From: Candidatus Kouleothrix ribensis
GTDB lineage: Bacteria; Chloroflexota; Chloroflexia; Chloroflexales; Roseiflexaceae
Direction: 5' to 3'
NCBI GenBank assembly: GCA_016722075.1
Contig: JADKGW010000001.1
Span: forward strand, 4,898,001 to 4,962,000
DNA: 64,000 nucleotides
Of the stretch, positions 17,808-27,488 are shown in pieces. The notes under the pieces were generated by a model. That model was not told the origin of the DNA. It ran no database searches and saw only the letters and a program-made list of their open reading frames with translations. Every line of letters begins with the position of its first letter. Position 1 is the first letter of the stretch. Both the position numbers and the translations under genes were made by a program.

Positions 17808-19868
17808 CTACCCCGCCGACGCCGACCACTCCTGGTAGCGGCTGCTGAGCATATCGTGCAGCTCGGCATACTGGTTCTCGAGCGCTTTGACACGCTTGCC
17901 ATCGCCGGCGATGCTGGCGGCGGTCATCTCTTCACCCAGCTTCTTCTGCTCGTCTTCGAGCATGGCGATCTCGCCTTCGAGCGCAGCCAGCCGGCGCTGG
18001 CGCTTGCGCTGCTCGCGCTCGGCGCCCCGGTCGATCGGCTTACTCGCATCGGCGGGCGCGGCTGGTTGGGCCGGCGCAGCGGCTGGCCGGCTGGCGGGGG
18101 CCGGCTGGCCGTTGCTGGCCGTACGCGGCGCGGGGGGGATGGCCGGCTCGCGCGCGGCGGCCTCTTGCCAGGTGGTGAACTCGCTATAGTTGCCGTTGAA
18201 TGGCTTGATCGTGCCCTCGCCGACCATCCAGATCGTATCGGCCACCGCGTCGATGAAGTAGCGGTCGTGCGACACAAACAGGATCGAGCCATTGTACTCA
18301 TTCAGCACCAGCTCGAGCGCCTCGCGCGCATTGATGTCGAGGTGATTGGTTGGCTCGTCGAGCACCAGCAGGTTGCCGGCCATCAGCGTAAGCTGGGCCA
18401 GCGCCACACGGCTACGCTCGCCGCCCGAGAGGTCGCCCACATGCTTGAACACATCGTCGCCGCTGAATAGGAAGCGGCCCAGCAACGTGCGCGCCTCGGT
18501 CTCTTTGATCAACGGCTTGATCCGCCTGATCTCGTCGAACACAGTCGCGTGCATCTGTAGGCCCTCGTGGGCCTGGGCGTAGTAGTTGATCACCACCTTG
18601 TGGCCCAGCCGCACCTGCCCGCGCAGCGCCGGGTGCTCGCCGACGATCGTGCGCAGCAGGGTGGTCTTGCCGCTGCCATTGGCGCCCATCAGCGCCACGC
18701 GCTGGCCGCGCTGCATCTCGAGGTTCGGGCAGGTGATCAGCTGAACCGTAGAATCAAGCAGCGAGAACTGAGAGCCGGCCTTCTTGTCGTCGGTTCTGGG
18801 TTTTTGGTTCTCGGTTCTAGCCGCGAACCCCACCACCAGCTGCTCGAGCCGCAGCACCATGTCGCCGCTTCGCACCTGGGTGCCCAGGCTCATGGCCAGC
18901 CGTTTCTGCTGCTGGGGCGCGTCGATACGCTCGTTGATCCACTGGTTGTTGGCGCCCTGGTAGCCGTGCTTCAAGCGGTTAAGGATCTTCTCGCGGCCAC
19001 GTGCCTCTTTGGTGCGCTGGCCAGCCTTGAAGCGCCGGATGAAATCCTCCGTTTTGGCGATGAACTCCTGCTGGGCCTGGAACTGCTTGAGCAGCAGCTC
19101 GAGCTTCTCGGCCTTCAGCTCAAGGTAGCGGTTGTAGCCGGCCGGGTAGTCGCCGTCGAGCCGGCCGTTGGCGATCTCGATCGTGCGGTTGGTCACCTTA
19201 TCAAGGAAATAGCGATCGTGCGAGATCACGATCAACGTGCCGTCCCAATCCTTCAGGAAGCGCTCGAGCCACTCGAGCGCGGCCAGGTCGAGGTGGTTGG
19301 TCGGCTCGTCGACCAGCAGCAGGTCGGGGTCGGCCAGCAGCGCCGCCGCGAGGGCCGCGCGGGTCTTCTGGCCACCGCTGAACTGGCCGACCGGCTGGTG
19401 GTACTGGGCCTCGCTGAAGCCCAGGCCGTGCAGCGTGCGCTCGATGCGGTGCTCGATCTCGTAGCCGCCGGCGTGTTCGAAGCGGTGCGTCAGCTCGCCA
19501 TATTGCTCCATGCGCGCCTCCCAATCGGGCGCGTCGGTGTCGGCCAGCGCATGCTCGAGTGCGCTGATCTGGCGTTGTAGCTCGAACAGGTGCGCCAGCG
19601 CGCTATGCATCTCGTCGAGCAGCGTATTTTCGCCCGAAAACTGGGCCTCCTGGGCCAGGTAGGCCTGCGTGTGGCCACGCGCCATATGCACGCCGCCGCT
19701 GGTCGGCTCTTCGATCCCGGCAATAATCTTCATGATCGTGCTCTTGCCGGCACCATTCACACCCACCAGCGCGACCTTGTCGCCCTTGGCGATCTGGAAG
19801 TTTATATTAGAAAAGATCAGCTCGGCGCCATAGTACTTGGTCAGCCCGCCGACGTTGAGAATAGACAT
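17808..19868 (-). CDS. ABC-F family ATPase (duplicated ABC domains)
   Basis: A 686-residue cytoplasmic protein with two ABC domains and no membrane segment, the ABC-F architecture of ribosome-associated translation factors. Domain 1 has GVNGAGKST (Lys42), FSGGQ and LLLVDEPTNHLDL; domain 2 has GANGSGKTT (Lys401), LSGGE and LLVLDEPTNHLDI. The inter-domain linker and a C-terminal coiled coil (about residues 610-680) are present, preceded by an Ala/Pro-rich tether. AGGAG stands before the ATG, and GATAAT about 75 nt upstream is a possible -10 box. An extra segment near residues 350-372, before domain 2, is encoded by sequence resembling an intergenic repeat. The subfamily (Uup, YdiF/EttA-like or resistance type) cannot be settled from motifs. 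Confidence 0.93.
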   Translation of the reverse strand: MSILNVGGLTKYYGAELIFSNINFQIAKGDKVALVGVNGAGKSTIMKIIAGIEEPTSGGVHMARGHTQAYLAQEAQFSGENTLLDEMHSALAHLFELQRQISALEHALADTDAPDWEARMEQYGELTHRFEHAGGYEIEHRIERTLHGLGFSEAQYHQPVGQFSGGQKTRAALAAALLADPDLLLVDEPTNHLDLAALEWLERFLKDWDGTLIVISHDRYFLDKVTNRTIEIANGRLDGDYPAGYNRYLELKAEKLELLLKQFQAQQEFIAKTEDFIRRFKAGQRTKEARGREKILNRLKHGYQGANNQWINERIDAPQQQKRLAMSLGTQVRSGDMVLRLEQLVVGFAARTENQKPRTDDKKAGSQFSLLDSTVQLITCPNLEMQRGQRVALMGANGSGKTTLLRTIVGEHPALRGQVRLGHKVVINYYAQAHEGLQMHATVFDEIRRIKPLIKETEARTLLGRFLFSGDDVFKHVGDLSGGERSRVALAQLTLMAGNLLVLDEPTNHLDINAREALELVLNEYNGSILFVSHDRYFIDAVADTIWMVGEGTIKPFNGNYSEFTTWQEAAAREPAIPPAPRTASNGQPAPASRPAAAPAQPAAPADASKPIDRGAEREQRKRQRRLAALEGEIAMLEDEQKKLGEEMTAASIAGDGKRVKALENQYAELHDMLSSRYQEWSASAG
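18791..18820. repeat. GGTTCTCGG-type repeat sequence inside the ABC-F gene
   Basis: CGGTTCTGGG, TTTTTGGTTC and TCGGTTCTAG run consecutively. The same words, ending in GTTCTAG, form the right half of the intergenic hairpin at 58204-58249. In the ABC-F protein this stretch lies in an extra linker segment (RTENQKPRTD), in frame. Confidence 0.55.
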
Positions 19869-20237
19869 GATGTGCGACTCCTGAATATACGAAAGCCGTG
19901 AAGCGCCTGCCTGCGCCCACGGCTGAAGCGTCGATCTACGCTATTATCAGAACCTCGACCGAAAAAAGGGCGCACGAATCCTATCGCTGGCTAACCCACC
20001 TCGCTTGCGCGCCGGCTCATTCGATAGTACACGGCCCTGGTCTCCTGCCGATCATAGCTGCGAACTGACCACGGACGGTATCAGGATACCATGGGGCTTT
20101 CGGGCTGTCAATCGGCCAAAAGGTGGCTGAGATCGCTGGCTTTGCCGGAGGGGGTGTTAGGAGAACCGGCCCGATTCCCCTGATCGGGGGCACGGGGCAG
20201 CGCCGCCCGCAGGGGCTGGGCCGCATCCCCATGCGAT
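19869..20237. other. Divergent upstream region of ABC-F and rplU
   Basis: No gene seen. The left part is the ABC-F leader, including the direct-repeat-like GCCGTGAAGCG / GGCTGAAGCG elements at 19895-19930. A small palindrome GGTATCAGGATACC lies near 20077-20090. The right part leads into the rplU promoter. Confidence 0.6.
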
Positions 20238-20266
20238 TTGACAGCGCGGCAGCGCTTTGCTATAAT
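20238..20266 (+). promoter_or_regulatory. Consensus promoter of the rplU-rpmA operon
   Basis: TTGACA (20238-20243), a 17-bp spacer and TATAAT (20261-20266): both boxes match sigma-70 consensus exactly, as expected for a highly expressed ribosomal operon. Transcription should start near 20273. Confidence 0.92.
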
Positions 20267-20288
20267 GACGCGCAGTTTGGTGTGCGAG

Positions 20289-20324
20289 CACTCCATCAAG
20301 AGAGTGGCGAGTCCACTCTTTTTT
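20289..20324 (+). promoter_or_regulatory. Attenuator-like hairpin in the rplU leader
   Basis: AGAGTGG (20301-20307), a 5-nt loop and CCACTCT (20313-20319) form a 7-bp stem running into six T residues, an intrinsic terminator lying between promoter and gene. Upstream, CACTC (20289-20293) can pair instead with GAGTG (20302-20306), opening the terminator. The two structures are mutually exclusive, as in a transcription attenuator. Confidence 0.6.
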
Positions 20325-20398
20325 CGTGTGAGACGATGGCTTCGGGGCAGCCCCTGCGCCCTGAGCGTGCCTGGTACCAAGTATTGAGGAGCGGCGGC

Positions 20399-20710
20399 GT
20401 GTACGCAATAATTCGTGATCGCGGGATGCAATACCGCGTTGAAGAGGGTCAGGTACTCCAGATCGCGCTGATCGACGCCGATGTCGGTAGCCAGGTCGAG
20501 CTTGGCGAGGTGTTGATGCTCAGCGGCGACGAGAAGACGCTGGTCGGTAGCCCGCTCGTCGCGGGCGCCAAAGTGCTGGCCAAAGTGGTTGGCAGCACCA
20601 AGGGCGACAAAATCGTCGTCTTCAAGTACAAGAACAAGAAGCGCTATCGCCGCCGGACGGGCCATCGCCAGCAGTATACCACTGTGGCGATTAGTGCGAT
20701 CGTTGGTTAG
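20399..20710 (+). CDS. rplU: 50S ribosomal protein L21
   Basis: 103 residues, the normal L21 length. It starts at GTG 20399, with GAGGAG about 7 nt upstream, and reads MYAIIRDRGMQYRVEEGQ, the typical L21 N-terminus. The C-terminal KYKNKKRYRRRTGHRQ segment is the L21 signature that contacts 23S rRNA. An open frame continues upstream to 20123 but crosses the promoter and leader hairpin, so it is not coding. rpmA follows after 106 bp, the usual L21-L27 order. A perfect-consensus promoter and a terminator-like leader hairpin precede it, which suggests attenuation control. Confidence 0.97.
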   Translation: MYAIIRDRGMQYRVEEGQVLQIALIDADVGSQVELGEVLMLSGDEKTLVGSPLVAGAKVLAKVVGSTKGDKIVVFKYKNKKRYRRRTGHRQQYTTVAISAIVG

Positions 20711-20816
20711 CTGGCGTTGCGCCCCAGGGGTAATCGCGGCACAATCTGCGGCGAGCCTGCGCATGCGGTTCGGCCGGGCGCCGTGTAGTAGAGCAATCGA
20801 GCGTACGGAGGCACAA

Positions 20817-21104
20817 ATGGCGCATAAAAAAGGTGTTGGCAGCTCGCGCAACGGCCGCGACAGCAAGCCGAAGATGCTTGGCGTGAAGCGCTACGGTGGC
20901 CAGCTGGTACACGCAGGCGAGGTGATCGTGCGCCAGCGCGGCACCAAGATCAAGCCGGGCGTGAATGTCGGCCTGGGCCGCGACCACACGATCTACGCGA
21001 AAACAGCCGGGATTGTTACCTTCGAACATTATTCGCGCACCCAGAAGCAGGTGAGCGTGTACCTCGCGCCGGCTGCCGCTGAGGGCGAAAGCGCTGCGGC
21101 CTAG
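20817..21104 (+). CDS. rpmA: 50S ribosomal protein L27
   Basis: 95 residues, with the canonical start MAHKKGVGSSRNGRDS and the core KRYGGQLVHAGEVIVRQRGT and GRDHTIYAK. L27 reaches the peptidyl-transferase centre through its basic N-terminus, here directly exposed without the cleaved extension known in Firmicutes. GGAGG lies upstream of the ATG. An in-frame extension to 20589 overlaps rplU and is not coding. The C-terminus ends in an Ala/Glu-rich tail. Confidence 0.97.
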   Translation: MAHKKGVGSSRNGRDSKPKMLGVKRYGGQLVHAGEVIVRQRGTKIKPGVNVGLGRDHTIYAKTAGIVTFEHYSRTQKQVSVYLAPAAAEGESAAA

Positions 21105-21177
21105 CGCGTCGGTAGCGTATAACGCGGCCACCGGCACCACCTCGGGCGGCGCGGCTGCGGATACTGGAGATACTGCT

Positions 21178-21480
21178 GTGAGAGACAATATCCACCCGAA
21201 AGTCTTTGAGACGACTATGGTCTGCACGACGTGCGGCACCAACTGGCCAACCCACTCGACCCGCCAGGGCGTGCGCGTTGACATCTGCTCGCACTGCCAC
21301 CCGTTCTACACCGGCGAGCAGCGCATCGTCGACACCGCCGGGCAGGTCGACCGCTTTATGAAGCGTTTGCAGAGCAGCCAGGCCCAGCAGGCCGACGCCG
21401 CACGCCGCCGCGACGAGAAGAACAAGCCCGCGCCCAAGAAGCCCAGCCTGCTCAAAGAGATCTACGGCGACGAGGCCTGA
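21178..21480 (+). CDS. rpmE: 50S ribosomal protein L31 (zinc-binding type, extended C-terminus)
   Basis: A 100-residue L31 starting at GTG 21178 with GGAG about 9 nt upstream. The zinc ligands Cys16 (with Cys19), Cys37 and Cys40 (CSHCHPF) are present, so this is the zinc-containing paralogue type rather than the Cys-less YkgM type. The conserved FYTGEQ and VDRF elements follow. The last 30 residues are a Lys/Ala-rich extension beyond the usual length of about 70, possibly extra rRNA contacts. It follows rpmA by 73 bp and ends at a strong terminator. Confidence 0.95.
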   Translation: MRDNIHPKVFETTMVCTTCGTNWPTHSTRQGVRVDICSHCHPFYTGEQRIVDTAGQVDRFMKRLQSSQAQQADAARRRDEKNKPAPKKPSLLKEIYGDEA

Positions 21481-21500
21481 GTCTACGTCGCCGGTACGCA

Positions 21501-21536
21501 CAGAGCCACGCAAATCGAACGATCTGCGTGGCTCTG
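21501..21536. terminator. Terminator between rpmE and the convergent PIG-L gene
   Basis: A perfect 12-bp stem (CAGAGCCACGCA and its complement) with a 12-nt loop lies 20 bp after the rpmE stop and 19 bp beyond the end of the opposing gene, so it can serve both strands. Confidence 0.85.
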
Positions 21537-21555
21537 CTGTTTGTATACCACCGCG

Positions 21556-22290
21556 TTAGCCATTCTCGGTGCGGTGAAACACCTCGGCATAGGCCATGTC
21601 GTAGGGCTTGCCGGTCTCGGCGGCCCACGTGCGCAGGCGCGGCGCCAGCTCGGCCATGCGCGGGCCAACCTGGCTGGCGTGCGCAGCCAGTGCGGCCAGC
21701 TTCAGATCGATCGTCGCGCTGATGTCTACGGCGTGATTCAGCTCGGGCGCGCCCATCACATACAGCTCGCGCACCTTGTGCGGCAGCAACCCCTCACCCA
21801 GCAGCTCGGGGAAGTCCCAGGGGTTCTGGCAGGCCGGGTAGATCGCCGCCATAGTCGCCTCGCCGGCAGCCAGGTGATCGGGGTGGTAGCGACCGATCGG
21901 GTAGGCCGGCTTCCAGGTGCGCTCGGGCGACTGGCAGATCACGCGCGCCGGGCGGTAGCGCCGCATCAGCCGCACCAGGTCGCGGCGCAGATCGATCGTC
22001 GGCTGGAGCTGGCCATCGGGCCGATCGAGAAAGATAATGTCTTTCAGGCCCAGCACCTGGCCGGCCGCGCGTTGCTCGGCTTTGCGCGTGTCGATCGTGG
22101 CCTGGCGTGCCGCCGCACCCACATCGGTAGCTTCGTCGGGGCCGCCGCCCGATGCGTCGGTGCAGATCACATAGTACACATCCCAGCCCTCACGCACCCA
22201 GCCCGCCACCGTGCCGGCACACCCAAACTCGGCATCGTCGGGGTGGGCCACGATCACCATCGCGACCCGCGCTAGATCCTGTTCGCTCAT
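21556..22290 (-). CDS. PIG-L family deacetylase (LmbE-like)
   Basis: A 244-residue metal-dependent N-deacetylase of the PIG-L/LmbE family. The zinc motif AHPDD (His16, Asp18, Asp19) follows VIVAH at the N-terminus, and the second metal His is probably in YHPDH. Relatives remove acetyl groups from GlcNAc-type compounds, including mycothiol and bacillithiol precursors and glycan or antibiotic intermediates. I use the ATG at 22290 because GAGGAA precedes it; an in-frame ATG 7 codons upstream lacks a site. It is a single gene facing rpmE, so context does not reveal the substrate. Confidence 0.9.
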   Translation of the reverse strand: MSEQDLARVAMVIVAHPDDAEFGCAGTVAGWVREGWDVYYVICTDASGGGPDEATDVGAAARQATIDTRKAEQRAAGQVLGLKDIIFLDRPDGQLQPTIDLRRDLVRLMRRYRPARVICQSPERTWKPAYPIGRYHPDHLAAGEATMAAIYPACQNPWDFPELLGEGLLPHKVRELYVMGAPELNHAVDISATIDLKLAALAAHASQVGPRMAELAPRLRTWAAETGKPYDMAYAEVFHRTENG

Positions 22291-22353
22291 CGATGCTTCC
22301 TCATTCAACAAGACTCTTCTGATGCCAACTCCGTTTGATTACGTTCGTTTTGG

Positions 22354-22455
22354 TGTGCGATGCCTGGCACCACACAACAAAAGAGCATTTCGGGGGCGGC
22401 TTTGCCGCCCCCGAACCCCCACCATAAACCAAGCGATTAACCGGATTTGGTATGA
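22354..22455 (+). repeat. Dispersed repeat family 2, copy 1 (paired hairpins)
   Basis: About 100 bp nearly identical to 43586-43697. It contains CGGGGGCGGC-TTT-GCCGCCCCCG, a perfect hairpin, followed by the conserved tail ACCATAAACCAAGCGATTAA and CCGGATTTGGTATGA. The first hairpin is damaged here by a 10-nt deletion relative to the second copy. Confidence 0.85.
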
Positions 22456-22578
22456 TGCCGGAGCGCGGTAGCGTTTGCATTGTTGGTGCAGCGCGCCATC
22501 CAGCCGGTACCCGGCGCCACTGCCGCAACGGACGGTATTCCTGCCGACTGCCATAACCTGCCAGCGGGGGGCTATGGC

Positions 22579-24531
<1,953 letters not shown>

Positions 24532-24549
24532 ACATCACCTACGATGAGC

Positions 24550-24599
24550 AGTGGTGGGGCTTCGCGGCGGCGGCGAAGCAGCCGCGAAGCCCCACCACT
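24550..24599. repeat. Perfect 19-bp inverted repeat between the two moeA genes
   Basis: AGTGGTGGGGCTTCGCGGC and its exact complement are separated by 12 nt. It lies just after the stop of the upstream moeA (minus strand) and 19 bp before the start of the fused moeA. It could terminate or process the message; there is no T-run. Confidence 0.8.
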
Positions 24600-24668
24600 A
24601 GGGCGGCCTGGATGCGCCTTGGCACCCCCAGACCGCCCCAGCAGAACCGTCTTGTATTCGAAAGGCCT

Positions 24669-25904
24669 TTAGAACAGCCGCACCGTCACCAGGTCGCCCG
24701 CGTACAGGCCGGCCCGGTCGAGCGGCACGGGCAGCATGCCATCTGCGCGGGCCATGGTATAGATCAGGTTCGATTTGCCAAACACCGGCTCAGCCCAGAG
24801 CAGGCCGTCGTCGCGCGATACGACCCGCACCGGCACGAAATCCTCGCGGCCAGGGTGCGAGGCGACATTGTGGGCCAGCCGGGCCTGGACGGTGCGCCAG
24901 GCCTGCGGGCGCGCGCAGCCGAGCATCCGCAGCAGCGTGGGCGTCACAAACAGCTCGTAGGCCACCATAGTCGACACAGGGTTGCCGGGCAAGCCGAACA
25001 CCGGTTTAGCGCCGGCCACCGCCAGGATGGTGGGTTTGCCGGGGTGAATCGACACGCCATGCACCAGCACGCCCGGCTGGCCGAGCTCGCCAATCACCTG
25101 GGCGGTCATATCGCGCGTGCTGACCGAGCTGCCCGCTGAGATGATCAGGGCATCCGACTCGGCCAGGGCTGTGCGGGCCATCTCGCGAAATGGGGCGGCT
25201 TGATCGGGTGCGATGCCGTAGAGCACCGGCTCGCCACCGGCCCGGCGGGTCAGCGCGGCGATGGTGTAGCTGTTGATGTCGCGGATCTGCCCCGGCGCCA
25301 CCGCCCGATCGGCCGGCACAACTTCGTCGCCGGTGGCTAGGATGGCCACGCGCGGCCGCACCGACACCGGCACGGTTGTGATGCCAACCCCCGCCAGGCC
25401 GCCCAGATCCTGCGGGCGCAGCCAGTGGCCCTGTGCGAACAGCAGATCGCCCATGCGCACATCGTCGCCAATAGGAATCACATTCTCACCAACCGCAACC
25501 GCCCGCACCACTTCGAGCATGTGTTCGTCGATCTGCTGCGTGTTTTCGACCATCACCACCGCGTCGGCGCCGGCCGGCAGCATGCCGCCGGTATGGATGC
25601 GCGCCGCCGCGCCGGCCGCCACCTCGATCGTGGCAGCGCGGCCCATTGCCACCTCGCCACTAATCGTCAGGCAGGCCGGCAAGCCCTCGCTGGCGCCGTA
25701 GGTATCGGCCGCACGCACCGCAAAGCCATCCATAGTCGAGCGTGCGAATGCCGGCAAATCGACGGCGGCGCGCAGGTCTGTGGCCGTCACACGATCCAGG
25801 GCATCGAGCACTGGAACCGGCTCGGTGCGCCCCAGCGGCACAATATGCGCTGACAGCCGATCGTTGGCCTGCGCCACCGTCAGAACGTGAAAAAGCTCCG
25901 GCAT
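24669..25904 (-). CDS. moeA: Molybdopterin molybdotransferase MoeA
   Basis: 411 residues, the standard MoeA length. Domain landmarks in order are STMDGFAVRAADTYG, GGMLPAGADAVVMVENT, VSVRPRVAILATGDEVV, IISAGSSVSTRDM and VFGLPGNPVSTMVAYELF. MoeA catalyses metal insertion into MPT-AMP to give the active cofactor. I use the ATG at 25904 with GAGGGG upstream rather than the TTG two codons earlier. This is the first of two MoeA proteins here. In organisms with two, it has been proposed that one serves molybdenum and the other tungsten; the adjacent TupABC and AOR support that idea, without showing which is which. Confidence 0.93.
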   Translation of the reverse strand: MPELFHVLTVAQANDRLSAHIVPLGRTEPVPVLDALDRVTATDLRAAVDLPAFARSTMDGFAVRAADTYGASEGLPACLTISGEVAMGRAATIEVAAGAAARIHTGGMLPAGADAVVMVENTQQIDEHMLEVVRAVAVGENVIPIGDDVRMGDLLFAQGHWLRPQDLGGLAGVGITTVPVSVRPRVAILATGDEVVPADRAVAPGQIRDINSYTIAALTRRAGGEPVLYGIAPDQAAPFREMARTALAESDALIISAGSSVSTRDMTAQVIGELGQPGVLVHGVSIHPGKPTILAVAGAKPVFGLPGNPVSTMVAYELFVTPTLLRMLGCARPQAWRTVQARLAHNVASHPGREDFVPVRVVSRDDGLLWAEPVFGKSNLIYTMARADGMLPVPLDRAGLYAGDLVTVRLF

Positions 25905-25999
25905 GAGCAACCCCTCGTGCGGCAGGTGATTGGTAGCGGCGCCGCGCCGCGTGCCCGTGAGCGCAAGCGATTATAGCATAGTATGCACGGAAGCTGGAG

Positions 26000-26755
26000 C
26001 TAATACACCATCTCGCCACGAACAAACGCCGCAGTTCGGGCGTCTTGTGGTGCCTCGAAGAATGTGCGCACATCGGCAACTTCGACGATGCGGCCGGCCA
26101 GCAGTAGCGCCACGCGCTGGGCCAGGCGGCGGGCCTGGAAAATATTGTGCGTCACCAGCACGATCGCCGGGGCGTGCTGCCGATGCAGATCGGTGATGAT
26201 CTGCTCGATCATCTGCACATTATACGGGTCGAGGTTGGCAGTCGGCTCGTCGAGCAGCAGCACGCGCGGCGCCAGCACGATCGCCCGCGCCAGCGCGACC
26301 CGCTGCATCTCGCCGCTCGAAAGCGTGCGGGCTGGCGTATCGGCCAGGTGGCCAAGCCCGACCTGCTCGAGGGCTGCCCGCGCGGCCGGGCGGGCCTGGG
26401 GCCGATTGCGCAGCTGCAAGCCATAGGCGACATTATTGAGCACCGAGGTGCTGAGCAGCACCGGCTGTTGAAAGACGGTTGTCACCTGCCGCCGCAGCTC
26501 GAGCGCCACCGCGCCATCGGCGCCGACCGGGCTGCCCTGAAACCAGATCGTGCCGGTGGTGGGCGGCTCGAGGAAGTTGAGCAGGCGTAGCAGCGTGCTC
26601 TTGCCCGCGCCCGATGGCCCGACCAGCGCGAGCACCTCGCCCGGCTGCACCTCGAGCGCGGCGATGTCGAGCACCGCGCGCTCGCCATACTGGCGTGTGA
26701 CCTGTTCGAGCCGGTAGAGCGGCGCTGCGGATGGAGGTGGGGCCATACCAATCAC
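26000..26755 (-). CDS. tupC: Tungstate ABC transporter, ATPase subunit
   Basis: A 251-residue ABC ATPase with Walker A GPSGAGKST (Lys52), signature LSSGEMQR, Walker B VLLLDEPTANLD and an H-loop in LVTHN. It powers import through the adjacent permease. The GTG start at 26755 overlaps the permease stop; an ATG three codons later is an alternative. The ATPase alone would fit any phosphate/molybdate-type importer; the tungstate assignment comes from the binding protein at the head of the operon. Confidence 0.88.
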   Translation of the reverse strand: MIGMAPPPSAAPLYRLEQVTRQYGERAVLDIAALEVQPGEVLALVGPSGAGKSTLLRLLNFLEPPTTGTIWFQGSPVGADGAVALELRRQVTTVFQQPVLLSTSVLNNVAYGLQLRNRPQARPAARAALEQVGLGHLADTPARTLSSGEMQRVALARAIVLAPRVLLLDEPTANLDPYNVQMIEQIITDLHRQHAPAIVLVTHNIFQARRLAQRVALLLAGRIVEVADVRTFFEAPQDARTAAFVRGEMVY

Positions 26756-27444
26756 GCGAGCCTGCCCTGCATGCGCAACACCAGTAGATTGATCAGAAAC
26801 ACGATCCCGAGCAGCACAAAGGCCAACGCCAATGCCACATCGAAGTTGCCTTTGCGGGTCTCCAGCACGATCGCCGTAGTCAGCACGCGCGTCGAGCCTT
26901 CGATATTGCCGCCCACCAGCATCACCGCGCCAACCTCAGAGATGATCCCGCCGAAACCGGCGATCACCGAGACGATCACGCCAGCGCGCGCCTCCCACAG
27001 GATCGCGCGCGTAGCCTGGGTAGTCGAGGCGCCCAGCGATCGAAGCTGAAGCCGCAGCGCCGGATCGACCCCCGCCACCGCCGACATGGTGAAGCCGGCC
27101 ACAAGCGGAAAGCTGATGATCGTCTGGGCCAGCACCATGGCGCTCGGGCTGAACAACCAGCCCAGAAAGCCCAGCGGCCCGGCCCGCGAGAGCAACAGGT
27201 ACACCAGCAGGCCGATCACTACCGGCGGGAAGCCCATGCCGGTGTAGATCAGCGCAACAGCCAGGCCGTGCCCAGGGAACTTCTGGAGGCCCAGGTAGGC
27301 GCCCAGCGGAATGCCGAGCAGCGCGCTGATCAGCAAGGCCAGCCCCGAGACGCGCAGCGAAAGCGCGATAATCTGCCAGGTTTCGCCATCGCCCTGGATG
27401 AGCAGCGCCAGGGCTTGCTCGATGCCGCGTATGAGATCTTGCAT
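26752..27444 (-). CDS. tupB: Tungstate ABC transporter, permease subunit
   Basis: A 230-residue inner-membrane permease with about five to six helices and the EAA-type cytoplasmic loop near GASTTQATRAILWEARAG, the contact for the ATPase. Family members of this length (TupB/ModB-like) form homodimers. I use the ATG at 27444, with AGGGG upstream; an ATG 8 codons earlier lacks a site. It overlaps tupC by 4 nt and lies 44 bp after tupA, so the three form one operon. Confidence 0.88.
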   Translation of the reverse strand: MQDLIRGIEQALALLIQGDGETWQIIALSLRVSGLALLISALLGIPLGAYLGLQKFPGHGLAVALIYTGMGFPPVVIGLLVYLLLSRAGPLGFLGWLFSPSAMVLAQTIISFPLVAGFTMSAVAGVDPALRLQLRSLGASTTQATRAILWEARAGVIVSVIAGFGGIISEVGAVMLVGGNIEGSTRVLTTAIVLETRKGNFDVALALAFVLLGIVFLINLLVLRMQGRLA

Positions 27445-27488
27445 GGCCCAATCGCCCCTGCTGAACATGAAGCTGGTTCGGCGGCAGC

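Noticed and set aside
20123..20398. Long N-terminal extension of rplU
   Set aside because: It crosses a consensus promoter and a terminator-like leader hairpin, and L21 is normally about 103 residues.
22301..22528. Small minus-strand protein over the repeat at 22354
   Set aside because: A similar peptide is spelled by the 43586 repeat copy, which shows it comes from the repeat; no ribosome-binding site or independent evidence.
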